Shown here one piece after another: positions 1 to 6,572 of a stretch of 20,209 bases of DNA. The DNA lies in the NCBI GenBank assembly GCA_023458595.1, contig JAEWYT010000161.1, positions 1-20,209 of the forward strand, read 5' to 3'. Position 1 is the first letter of the stretch. The number at the start of each line of letters is the position of its first letter. The notes below the pieces were generated by a model that saw nothing but the letters and a program-made list of their open reading frames with translations, made no database searches and was not told where the DNA came from. This stretch comes from Pseudomonadota bacterium. Its GTDB lineage: Bacteria > Pseudomonadota > Alphaproteobacteria > Rhizobiales > Tepidamorphaceae. A program made the position numbers and the translations under genes.

Positions 1-1043
1 CGATCATCGCCTTCCTGAACCGCAAGGGCCTCACCGACTTCACGCTCGATCGCGGTCTCGTCGGCGGCTCGGCCTATGACGCCCACGGCGCTGCCATTTC
101 CGAAGCCGACATGGCCAAGGCGCTTGCCGCCGACGCCGTGCTGTTCGGCGCGGTCGGCGGGCCCAAGTGGGACAGCGTTCCCTATGATTGCCGGCCGGAA
201 GCCGGCCTCCTGCGCCTTCGCAAGGATCTCGGCCTGTTCGCCAACCTGCGCCCGGCCATCTGCTATCCGGCGCTGGCCGATGCCTCGTCGCTGAAGCGCG
301 ACGTGGTCGAAGGCCTTGATATCCTGATCGTCCGCGAGCTGACCGGCGGCGTCTATTTCGGCGAGCCGAAGGAGATCGTGACGCTGGAGAACGGCGAGAA
401 GCGCGCCGTCGACACGCAGCTCTACACGACCCACGAGATCGAGCGCATCGCCCGGGTCGCCTTCGAGCTCGCCCGCGCGCGGGGCAACAAGGTGACGTCG
501 ATGGAGAAGCGCAACGTCATGCGCTCCGGCGTCCTGTGGAACCAGGTCGTCACCGCCGTCCACAAGGCCGAGTACCCGGACGTCGCGCTCGAGCACATGC
601 TGGCGGACGCCGGCGGCATGCAGCTCGTGCGCTGGCCCAAGCAGTTCGACGTCATCGTCACCGACAACCTGTTCGGCGACATGCTGTCCGACGTCGCCGC
701 CATGCTGACCGGCTCTCTCGGCATGCTGCCGTCGGCTTCCCTTGGCGCGCCGGATCCCGCGACGGGCAAGCGCAAGGCGCTCTACGAGCCGGTGCACGGC
801 TCGGCCCCCGACATCGCCGGCAAGGGCATCGCCAACCCGATCGCCATGATCGCCTCGCTCGGCATGGCGCTGCGCTATTCCTGCGACATGGGCGAGGCCG
901 CCGACCTCGTCGACGGCGCCATCGCCGACGTGCTCGCCTCCGGAGCGCGCACCGCCGACCTGGCTGCCAAGGGCCAGAACTCGGTCTCTACGGCCGAGAT
1001 GGGCGAAGCGGTCGTCGCCGCGATGTCGAAGCGGGCCGGCTAG
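1..1043 (+). CDS. leuB: 3-isopropylmalate dehydrogenase, 5' end cut by window edge
   Basis: LeuB oxidatively decarboxylates 3-isopropylmalate with NAD+ in cytosolic leucine biosynthesis. The frame is open from the left edge (first full codon at 3) and gives 346 residues. The family is about 370 residues long, so only some 20-25 N-terminal residues, with the GDGIGPE region, are missing. Visible family landmarks are a VGGPKWD segment, an RELTGGVYFGEP loop, a KRNVMRSGVLW segment, the substrate/metal segment around TDNLFGDMLSDVAAMLTGSLG, and the cofactor segment EPVHGSAPDIAGKGIANP. The gene ends in TAG at 1041-1043 and converges on the minus-strand NnrS gene, whose stop overlaps it. Identification is secure. 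Upstream neighbours and promoter are outside the window. Confidence 0.96.
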   Translation, partial: IIAFLNRKGLTDFTLDRGLVGGSAYDAHGAAISEADMAKALAADAVLFGAVGGPKWDSVPYDCRPEAGLLRLRKDLGLFANLRPAICYPALADASSLKRDVVEGLDILIVRELTGGVYFGEPKEIVTLENGEKRAVDTQLYTTHEIERIARVAFELARARGNKVTSMEKRNVMRSGVLWNQVVTAVHKAEYPDVALEHMLADAGGMQLVRWPKQFDVIVTDNLFGDMLSDVAAMLTGSLGMLPSASLGAPDPATGKRKALYEPVHGSAPDIAGKGIANPIAMIASLGMALRYSCDMGEAADLVDGAIADVLASGARTADLAAKGQNSVSTAEMGEAVVAAMSKRAG

Positions 1044-2248
1044 GCCGTCCTGCGCGGCAGGAGCAGAAGCGGCGCGTAGAGCAGGACGAAAAGCAGGAAG
1101 GCGGCGGTCCACGCCGCCCCTGCGACCGCCAGCAGCGTCATGATGTGCCCGGGCAGGAACGCCGCCGCGATACGTGCGAGGGCGGAGCCGCCCACCAGGA
1201 CGTAGATCGCGACCGTTCCTGCCGGCGCGGTCAGCGGCAGCCCGGTGTGGCCGCGCGTCGCCCGCGTCATCACCGCGAGCGTCATCAGCCCGACGGCCCC
1301 GACGGTCCAGGCATGCGTCGCCGCGGCGTTCGCCTCGTCCGCGTAGGCGGCCCACGCCGCGAGGAGGAAGCCGAGCGGGATGAAGGCGTAGGCCGCGTGC
1401 AGCACCGTCACCAGCGGCTCGCGGAACGTCCGGTCCCCGGCCCAGCGGGCAAGCCGCACGATCTGCATCACGCCGGCCACGCCGAGGACCGGCGCGATCC
1501 ACGACCCGCCCCCGTCGAGCGCCGGCAGCGCCACCCAGAGGGCGAGCGCGAGCGCCGACACGAGCACGCAGGCGCCGTCGAACCGGTTGAAGGGCACCGG
1601 GAGTCGGCCCGGGTTCTCGCGCTTCAGCCAGTTCGTCGTGAAGCTCGGCACGATCCGCCCGCCGATCAGCATGATCAGCACGAGGATCGCCGCGACGGCC
1701 AGACGCGAGGCATAGACGACGTCGTAGCCGCCCGCCGCCTCGACGTGGAACAGCACTTGGGCGGCGAGCAGCACGCCGGCGACCACGAGCACCTTCAGGT
1801 TCCGCAGGTTGCGTCCCGCGACGATCTCGCGGGCGATCGCGGCGACCAGCGCGACGGGAAAGGCGAGGCTCGCCGCGGCGACAGAGATCGGATCGAGATA
1901 GACCGAGGTCGCGACCGCCACCCGGCCGAGCAGCCACAGCGCCACCAGCGTCAGCAGCGGCAGCCCGACGACCGGCAGCCGCCCGGTCCAGTTCGGCACG
2001 GCCGTGAGCAGGAATCCGGCGACGACGGCCCAGACGTAGCCGAATGCCAGCTCGTGGACGTGCCAGGCGATCGGCGAGAACGCGCTCGGAAGGAAGATCG
2101 CCCCCTCGTACCAGGCGACCCACAGGCCGATCATCAGCGCAGCCTCGGCGCCGGCGAGCAGAAAGAACGGCCTAAAACCGTAGCTCAGCACGGCGGGCCC
2201 GCGCCAGGCGCGGGATTTCTGCATTGTCGTGACAGGGGCGAGGGTCAT
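1040..2248 (-). CDS. nnrS: NnrS family heme/copper membrane protein
   Basis: This is a 402-residue polytopic inner-membrane protein rich in Leu, Ala and Val, with about a dozen hydrophobic segments. Family landmarks are YGFRPFFL (residues 23-30), WHVHELAFGY (62-71, with His63 and His65) and NWTGR (86-90). NnrS proteins bind heme and copper and are linked to protection against nitric oxide and nitrosative stress in denitrifiers and pathogens; the exact chemistry is unresolved. I chose the ATG at 2248 because an AAAGG lies upstream; a second ATG at 2224 lacks a ribosome site. No nitrite or NO reductase gene and no clear FNR/NnrR box (TTGAT-N4-ATCAA) is visible, so a denitrification link is not supported by context here. 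Its stop overlaps the leuB stop. Confidence 0.9.
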   Translation of the reverse strand: MTLAPVTTMQKSRAWRGPAVLSYGFRPFFLLAGAEAALMIGLWVAWYEGAIFLPSAFSPIAWHVHELAFGYVWAVVAGFLLTAVPNWTGRLPVVGLPLLTLVALWLLGRVAVATSVYLDPISVAAASLAFPVALVAAIAREIVAGRNLRNLKVLVVAGVLLAAQVLFHVEAAGGYDVVYASRLAVAAILVLIMLIGGRIVPSFTTNWLKRENPGRLPVPFNRFDGACVLVSALALALWVALPALDGGGSWIAPVLGVAGVMQIVRLARWAGDRTFREPLVTVLHAAYAFIPLGFLLAAWAAYADEANAAATHAWTVGAVGLMTLAVMTRATRGHTGLPLTAPAGTVAIYVLVGGSALARIAAAFLPGHIMTLLAVAGAAWTAAFLLFVLLYAPLLLLPRRTA

Positions 2249-2440
2249 GGCAGGCAGCCTTTCTCGCCGCTATCTTGTGCAGTCGGATGCGCTCCGCCAT
2301 CGGGAAAACTGCGTAGGCCGGCGACTGCCCGCTCGGGAATCGGGACCGGCGCCGCAGGTCTGCCCGATCCCTCGAAGCGAGGGGGTGACGCGGGCCCGTG
2401 CCGGCGCTTCGACGGGTCCCTTTCGCGCAGGGAGGCGCAC
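2249..2440. other. Divergent intergenic region, no regulatory site recognised
   Basis: This 192-base gap separates the minus-strand NnrS gene from the plus-strand two-helix membrane protein, so it should carry both promoters. I found no convincing -35/-10 pair, no FNR-type box and no strong inverted repeat. Only the GGAGG ribosome site at 2431-2435 is clear. Confidence 0.5.
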
Positions 2441-2947
2441 ATGATCCGGCTCTACGAGAGCCCCGGCCACGGGATGCGCATGCGCATCTCCCTGATCCTG
2501 CTGTTCGGGCTGGTCCTGCTCGGAGCGTGGTATCTCGTCTTCCAGGCGCTCGTCGCCCCGCCGGGCATCGCCGGACTCGGTCCCTGGTTCCTGTCGATCG
2601 CCTTCATGGTCGCGGGCATCGGCGGTCTCGTCCGCACGTTGCGCGGCGCGCGCGACCGGGTCGTCGCGATGGACATGGACGAGGCGAGCGGCAACACGGT
2701 GATCTGGCTTTGGAGCCCGTTCGGCGCCCGCCGCATCAGGACCCACGTCGGCAATCTCGCCAACTGGCGCTACGAGGCGACCGGCGGCCCGCGGAAAGCC
2801 CGCTTTCGCCCCATCCTGGCCGACCTGAAGGGCCGCGAGCGCCCGCTGATCTTCGACGTGCGCCCGACCCGCCCGGTACCGGACGGCCTGAGGCGGGTTG
2901 CGCCGCAGGCGATCGCCGACTACGAGCGCGACGTCGGCATCGCGTAG
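2441..2947 (+). CDS. Small two-helix membrane protein of unknown function
   Basis: The 168-residue product starts at an ATG preceded by GGAGG (2431-2435) at a good distance. Residues about 13-35 and 43-65 form two hydrophobic helices separated by a short APPGIAGLGP loop. The remaining ~100 residues are soluble and basic, with alternating polar and hydrophobic residues suggesting beta structure, including a WLWSPFGARRIRTHVGNL stretch. The layout is that of a membrane-anchored small beta domain. I do not recognise a named family. Codon choice (strong GC at third positions) matches the neighbours, which supports real coding. It stands alone between divergent nnrS and the convergent secreted Cys-rich gene, so context gives no function. 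Confidence 0.75.
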   Translation: MIRLYESPGHGMRMRISLILLFGLVLLGAWYLVFQALVAPPGIAGLGPWFLSIAFMVAGIGGLVRTLRGARDRVVAMDMDEASGNTVIWLWSPFGARRIRTHVGNLANWRYEATGGPRKARFRPILADLKGRERPLIFDVRPTRPVPDGLRRVAPQAIADYERDVGIA

Positions 2948-3057
2948 GCGCCGCGCCCCTGTCGGCGGGCGAGGACGGCGACCGCCCTTCCGCCGCCGGC
3001 CGGAGCCGGTGTCGACGGGACGCGCGAACCGAGGTCTCCCGCCCGGCCGCCTGCGGC

Positions 3058-3372
3058 TCAGCTGCCGTTGCCGGGCGTGAACAGGCAGATCGTCTTCGCC
3101 TCGGGCAATCCGCCGTAGCTGCAGATATGGAACCGCCCGTCCGGGCTGTACTGTGCCCTGTTGAAGGGAATCGTCTCGCCGGTGTTCGTGATGAACCACC
3201 CCTTCGGCGTGAACTTCACCGCGCTTTCGTCGACGGGCCGGCAATCCTTGTCGTGACAACAGTAGAACGGGTACCAGTCGTGCGCCTGCACCGTGCCGCT
3301 CGCCATTGTCAGCATCATCGTCATCGCGGCGGAAACGATCGGGCCACGGATACGCGTATGAACCTCTTTCAT
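3058..3372 (-). CDS. Small secreted Cys-rich protein with CCxxxxC motif
   Basis: The chosen start (ATG at 3372) has GGAGG five bases upstream and gives 104 residues with an N-terminal signal peptide: basic start, hydrophobic core at residues 11-24, and a VQA-H cleavage site after residue 30. The mature ~74 residues begin HDWYPFYCCHDKDC and hold five cysteines (38, 39, 44, 84, 96) plus His40, ending in a CLFTPGNGS tail. Short alphaproteobacterial exported proteins starting HDWYP-CC are familiar as uncharacterised entries; no function is established to my knowledge. Disulfides or metal binding are inferences from the Cys/His cluster. A longer reading to 3495 exists but lacks a ribosome site and would put the signal peptide internally, so I rejected it. 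Two operator-like repeats lie upstream. Confidence 0.8.
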   Translation of the reverse strand: MKEVHTRIRGPIVSAAMTMMLTMASGTVQAHDWYPFYCCHDKDCRPVDESAVKFTPKGWFITNTGETIPFNRAQYSPDGRFHICSYGGLPEAKTICLFTPGNGS

Positions 3373-3397
3373 GGGGGCCTCCAGCGAAAGAGCTTCT

Positions 3398-3441
3398 CGC
3401 AAGTGCGAAAACGGCCGACAGCCGATTCCGCAAGTGCGAAA
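3398..3441 (-). promoter_or_regulatory. Two operator-like repeats upstream of the Cys-rich gene
   Basis: The 13-mer CGCAAGTGCGAAA occurs at 3398-3410 and again, identically, at 3429-3441. The start-to-start spacing is 31 bp, close to three helical turns. The first copy sits in a TCGCA-AG-TGCGA inverted repeat (3397-3408) and the second keeps CGCA/TGCG arms. On the minus strand a TATATT (complement of 3440-3445) abuts the distal copy, so a bound protein would cover the start of transcription and the leader. This is the geometry of a repressor with cooperative sites. The regulator is unknown and the -35 is weak. Confidence 0.45.
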
Positions 3442-3488
3442 TATATCCGAATCGCGACTCGAAACCCGTTGCGCGATCGCAACAGAGA

Positions 3489-3516
3489 TTGACATTTCCG
3501 TGCGAATGCTGTTTTC
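3489..3516 (+). promoter_or_regulatory. Candidate promoter for the asd leader transcript
   Basis: A perfect TTGACA lies at 3489-3494. The downstream -10 is poor (GTTTTC at 16-bp spacing), which is tolerated in alphaproteobacteria but weakens the call. Initiation here would place the small ORF at 3559 and the nested hairpins inside the asd 5' leader of roughly 230 bases. Confidence 0.3.
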
Positions 3517-3558
3517 GCTTCTGCCGGCCGCGCCAGCGGCGAGACGAGGACGTTAGAG

Positions 3559-3633
3559 ATGGCCTTTGCGGTCACCACCGACGCGACGACCAAAACGGTC
3601 GCCAAACCGGGCACCGGCACTACCGGCGCCTGA
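3559..3633 (+). CDS. Candidate Thr-rich leader peptide upstream of asd
   Basis: This is a 24-codon ORF from ATG at 3559 to TGA at 3631-3633. GAGGA at 3546-3550 sits eight bases upstream as a plausible ribosome site. Eight of the 24 residues are threonine, including three Thr-Thr pairs, and most codons end in G or C as in the real genes nearby. It is followed by nested inverted repeats and then asd, whose pathway leads to threonine, methionine and lysine. Threonine-rich leader peptides controlling threonine genes are known in enterobacteria (thrL). Whether this one is translated or acts as an attenuator is inference. No U-rich terminator is visible between it and asd, which argues against classical attenuation. 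Confidence 0.35.
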   Translation: MAFAVTTDATTKTVAKPGTGTTGA

Positions 3634-3655
3634 CCGCTTTCCTCGTCCCCGGTCC

Positions 3656-3718
3656 CTCTCCCCGGCGGGGCAAGGAGGGCAGGCCCCGCGAGGCGCGGGG
3701 AACCCGATCCGGGGAGAG
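3656..3718. repeat. Nested inverted repeat in the asd leader
   Basis: Perfect 10-bp arms CTCTCCCCGG (3656-3665) and CCGGGGAGAG (3709-3718) enclose an inner perfect 6-bp stem CCCCGC (3684-3689) / GCGGGG (3695-3700) with a five-base loop. Intergenic CTCTCCCC-GGGGAGAG palindromes are frequent in rhizobial genomes, so this may be a dispersed REP-like element. It could equally be a leader RNA structure. No U tract follows, so it is not a standard terminator. Confidence 0.55.
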
Positions 3719-3755
3719 ACGAAACGAAAGCCTCTGGGCTTCAGGAGACTTCACG

Positions 3756-4781
3756 ATGGGCTATTCGGTCGCCGTCGTCGGCGCCACGGGCAACGTGGGC
3801 CGTGAAATGCTCAACATCCTCGCCGAGCGGGACTTTCCCGCCGATGAGGTTCACGCCGTCGCCTCGCGCCGGTCGCTCGGCACCGAGGTTTCCTTCGGCG
3901 ACAGGACCTTGAAGTGCAAGGACCTCGAGCAGTTCGACTTCGCGAACGTCGATTTCTGCCTGATGTCGGCCGGCGGCGCCGTGTCGAAGGAGTGGTCGCC
4001 GAAGATCGGCGCCAAGGGCTGCCTCGTCATCGACAACTCCTCGGCCTTCCGCTACGACGCCGACGTGCCGCTGATCGTGCCCGAAGTGAACGCCGACGCG
4101 GTGGCGGGCTTCGCCAAGCGCAACATCATTGCCAACCCGAACTGCTCGACCGCCCAGCTCGTCGTGGCCCTGAAGCCCCTCCACGACGTGGCGAGGATCA
4201 AGCGCGTCGTGGTGGCGACGTACCAGTCCGTCTCCGGCGCCGGCAAGGACGCCATGGACGAATTGTGGACCCAGACGCGCGGCATCTTCGTAACCGACGC
4301 GCCGGAGCCCAGGAAGTTCACCAAGCAGATCGCCTTCAACGTCATTCCCCATATCGACGTCTTCATGGAAGACGGCCAGACAAAGGAGGAATGGAAGATG
4401 GTCGCCGAGACGAAGAAGATCCTCGACCCGAAGATCAGGCTGACCGCGACGTGCGTGCGCGTGCCGGTCTTCGTCGGCCATTCGGAGGCCGTCAACATCG
4501 AGTTCGAGAAGCCGATGACCGCCGACGAGGCCCGCGAGATCCTGCGCACGGCGCCGGGCGTTCTGGTCGTCGACAAGCGCGAGAACGGCGGCTATGTGAC
4601 CCCCGTCGAGTGCGTGGGCGACTACGCGACCTTCGTCTCGCGCATCCGCGAGGACGCGACGGTGGAGAACGGCCTCAACATCTGGGTCGTCTCCGACAAC
4701 CTCAGGAAGGGCGCCGCCCTCAACACGGTGCAGATCGCCGAGACCGTGATCAACCGCGGCCTGCTCAAGAAGGCGGCCTGA
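3756..4781 (+). CDS. asd: Aspartate-semialdehyde dehydrogenase
   Basis: Asd reduces aspartyl-4-phosphate to aspartate-4-semialdehyde with NADPH, the branch point toward lysine/diaminopimelate, methionine and threonine. The 341-residue length is normal. The Rossmann motif GATGNVG is at residues 9-15, the nucleophile Cys130 sits in NPNCSTAQL, YQSVSGAG at 156-163 forms the active-site loop, and Arg235 and His242 in the RVPVFVGHSE segment are the expected substrate and general-base residues. The start is fixed by AGGAG at 3743-3747; a weak local hairpin (3732-3736 with 3742-3747) could cover this site. The gene stands alone on its strand, with a long leader and its own terminator. It is expected to be essential, since diaminopimelate is needed for peptidoglycan. 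Confidence 0.97.
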   Translation: MGYSVAVVGATGNVGREMLNILAERDFPADEVHAVASRRSLGTEVSFGDRTLKCKDLEQFDFANVDFCLMSAGGAVSKEWSPKIGAKGCLVIDNSSAFRYDADVPLIVPEVNADAVAGFAKRNIIANPNCSTAQLVVALKPLHDVARIKRVVVATYQSVSGAGKDAMDELWTQTRGIFVTDAPEPRKFTKQIAFNVIPHIDVFMEDGQTKEEWKMVAETKKILDPKIRLTATCVRVPVFVGHSEAVNIEFEKPMTADEAREILRTAPGVLVVDKRENGGYVTPVECVGDYATFVSRIREDATVENGLNIWVVSDNLRKGAALNTVQIAETVINRGLLKKAA

Positions 4782-4810
4782 GACAATCGGACGCGCATAT
4801 CCGGAACCGG

Positions 4811-4840
4811 CGGGCGGCCCTTCGGCCGCCCGTTTCGTTT
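4811..4840 (+). terminator. Intrinsic terminator of asd
   Basis: A perfect 9-bp GC stem CGGGCGGCC (4811-4819) / GGCCGCCCG (4824-4832) with a four-base CTTC loop is followed by TTTCGTTT. It lies 30 bases after the asd stop. On the minus strand no T run follows the stem, so it serves asd and not the convergent carbonic anhydrase gene. Confidence 0.85.
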
Positions 4841-4883
4841 GCGCAGGGCCGGAAGGGCCGGGGCCGTATCGCGACGCCCGCCG

Positions 4884-5534
4884 CTACTCCCCCGCCGGCT
4901 CGACGAGCGCGAACTGCCCCGTCTCCGGATCGAGGATCCTGAGCTCGCCCGTGGCGATGCCGAAATGGGCGCCGTGCAGCGCCAGCTCGCCGGCCTCCAC
5001 GCGCTCCCGCACGAACGGGAACGTCGTCAGGTTCTTGAGCGAGCGGCGCACCACGACTTCCTCGACCGCGCGCTGCATGTCGGCCTCGGCGAGCGCCCTG
5101 TCGGTCTCCGACGCTTCCGCCTGCGAGCCGCTCAGCAGATCGATCCAGGGGCCCAGGAACTCGCCGCGGATCTCCTCGAGCTGCCGGCCCTTCAGATAGG
5201 CCGCTATGCCGCCGCACAGCGAGTGGCCGAGCACCACCACGTCCGGCACCATCAGGTCTCGCATCGCGAACTCGATCGCCGCGCTGGTCGAATGGTGGGC
5301 GCCGTCGGGCGCGTAGGGCGGCACGATATTGGCGACGTTGCGCACGACGAACAGCTCGCCCGGCCCCGTCGAGAACACGGTCTCGGGCGCGGCGCGCGAG
5401 TCGCAGCAGCCGATCACCATGGCGCGCGGCGCCTGGCCGAGCCTGGCGAGCTGGGCGAGCCGGCGGCGCTCCTCGGGCAGCCGCTCTCCGGTGTAGCGTC
5501 GGTAGCCGTCGATCAGATCGGCGGGAAAGGACAT
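4884..5534 (-). CDS. Beta-class carbonic anhydrase
   Basis: This 216-residue cytosolic zinc enzyme interconverts CO2 and bicarbonate, supplying bicarbonate to carboxylases. Zinc ligands are visible as Cys43 in the CCDSR motif (catalytic Asp45-Arg47 pair) and His104/Cys107 in GHSLCGG. VVRNVANIV (63-71) is also typical of the family. The first motif has Cys in place of the common Ser (CSDSR). The start at 5534 has a GGGGGCG ribosome site. It is the last gene of a probable five-gene minus-strand operon, 45 bases after the threonine dehydratase gene, and it converges on asd. Beta-CAs of this sort also occur beside asd in rhizobia, from memory. The assignment is secure, but the physiological role within this operon is unknown. 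Confidence 0.93.
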   Translation of the reverse strand: MSFPADLIDGYRRYTGERLPEERRRLAQLARLGQAPRAMVIGCCDSRAAPETVFSTGPGELFVVRNVANIVPPYAPDGAHHSTSAAIEFAMRDLMVPDVVVLGHSLCGGIAAYLKGRQLEEIRGEFLGPWIDLLSGSQAEASETDRALAEADMQRAVEEVVVRRSLKNLTTFPFVRERVEAGELALHGAHFGIATGELRILDPETGQFALVEPAGE

Positions 5535-5579
5535 CGTCGCCCCCGTGTCTTGTTGCAGTGCGGAAAGCCCGCCACGGAT

Positions 5580-6515
5580 TTAGGCCAGAGCGGCCAGCTT
5601 GGAAAGGTCCACGTTGCCGCCGCACACGAGCACACCGACCCGTTCGCCGGGCCGCGGCTCGTACGCGCCGGAGAGGAGCGCGGCGAGCGCGGCCGCACCG
5701 CCGGGCTCCGCCGCGATCCTCAGGTCCCCCCAAAGGCTCTTCTGCGCTGCCGCGATCGCGGCATCGGGCACCAGCGCCACATGGTCGACATGGGCCCTGC
5801 AGATCTCGAAATTCAGGACGCCCACGCTGCGCGCCCCGAGCGAATCCGCCGCGATCCCCGCGACGGATACGTCGACCGGCGAACCCGCCTCGAACGCGGC
5901 ATGCAGCGCCCGCGACGTCTCAGGCTCGACACCGACGACCTTCGCCCGGCCCGCGTACCATGCGGCGATGCCGGAAATCAGCCCGCCGCCGCCGACGGCG
6001 ACCAGAACCGTGTCCAGGCTTCCGTCCTGCTCCTGCCATTCCAGCCCGACGGTGCCCTGCCCCGCGATCGTCTCCTCGGCGTCGTAGGCGTGCACGCCGA
6101 CCGCCCCGCTTTCGGCCATGTACGCCTCGCAGCGTTCGAGCGCGTCGGCATAGGCGGCGCCCTCGACCACCACGTCGGCGCCGAAGCTCTTGATCCGGGC
6201 GATCTTCACCGGGCTCGAGATCTCCGGCACGAATATGCGGGCGGGAATGCCGAGCGCATGGGCGGCATAGGCGACCGCCGCGCCGTGGTTGCCGCCGGAC
6301 GCCGCCGCGACGCCCGCCGCCGGCACCTCGCGCGACAGCAGGTTGTTGAAGGCCCCGCGCGCCTTGAACGAGCCCGAATGCTGGGTGAGTTCGAGCTTCA
6401 GGCAGACCGGATCAAGCGTGCCGAAGGCGGCCGCCTCGACGTCCATCACCGGCGTGCGGCGGACCCGGCCGGCCACCCGTTCGTAGGCGGCCTCGATTTC
6501 TGCTGAACCGATCAT
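5580..6515 (-). CDS. PLP-dependent threonine/serine dehydratase
   Basis: This is a fold-type II PLP enzyme of 311 residues, with no C-terminal ACT/regulatory domain. That matches the short, catabolic-type threonine/serine ammonia-lyases that turn L-threonine into 2-oxobutyrate plus ammonia, or serine into pyruvate. The PLP lysine is Lys51 in SGSFKARGAFN, the substrate-carboxylate loop is SGGNHG (73-78), and the phosphate-binding glycine loop is GGGG (175-178). A GGGAG ribosome site precedes the ATG at 6515. The related hydroxyectoine-utilisation EutB is an alternative within the same family, but no ectoine genes are nearby. A pyridoxal kinase two genes upstream could supply cofactor. Serine or aspartate racemase activity also cannot be excluded from sequence alone. 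Confidence 0.88.
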   Translation of the reverse strand: MIGSAEIEAAYERVAGRVRRTPVMDVEAAAFGTLDPVCLKLELTQHSGSFKARGAFNNLLSREVPAAGVAAASGGNHGAAVAYAAHALGIPARIFVPEISSPVKIARIKSFGADVVVEGAAYADALERCEAYMAESGAVGVHAYDAEETIAGQGTVGLEWQEQDGSLDTVLVAVGGGGLISGIAAWYAGRAKVVGVEPETSRALHAAFEAGSPVDVSVAGIAADSLGARSVGVLNFEICRAHVDHVALVPDAAIAAAQKSLWGDLRIAAEPGGAAALAALLSGAYEPRPGERVGVLVCGGNVDLSKLAALA

Positions 6516-6572
6516 GAAACGTACTCCCGGGGAAACCTCGTAGCCGGGGATCGCCGGATGCGCAACGTCCGG

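Larger units (their letters stand above)
3373..3755. other. 383-base divergent intergenic region and asd leader
   Basis: This gap separates the secreted Cys-rich gene (minus) from asd (plus). From left to right it holds paired 13-bp direct repeats at 3398-3410 and 3429-3441, a TATATT -10-like element for the minus strand (complement of 3440-3445), a perfect TTGACA on the plus strand at 3489-3494, a 24-codon small ORF at 3559-3633, nested inverted repeats at 3656-3718, and the asd ribosome site AGGAG at 3743-3747. No RNA gene or known riboswitch class is recognised. Confidence 0.7.

Noticed and set aside
536..2440. Plus-strand extension of the two-helix membrane protein far upstream, giving an ~800-residue product
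   Set aside because: The upstream part is Arg-rich and overlaps leuB out of frame and nnrS antisense. The GGAGG-preceded ATG at 2441 marks the real start.
2249..2440. FNR/NnrR-type box for nnrS
   Set aside because: I searched for TTGAT-N4-ATCAA-like sequences and found no acceptable match.
3756..4781. asd as a classical attenuated gene with an intrinsic terminator in its leader
   Set aside because: The leader palindrome at 3656-3718 lacks a U tract. Only a possible translational or Rho-dependent mechanism is left, reported as tentative.
4839..6506. Plus-strand 555-codon frame opposite carbonic anhydrase and the dehydratase
   Set aside because: It is antisense to two well-identified enzymes and has no domain signature.
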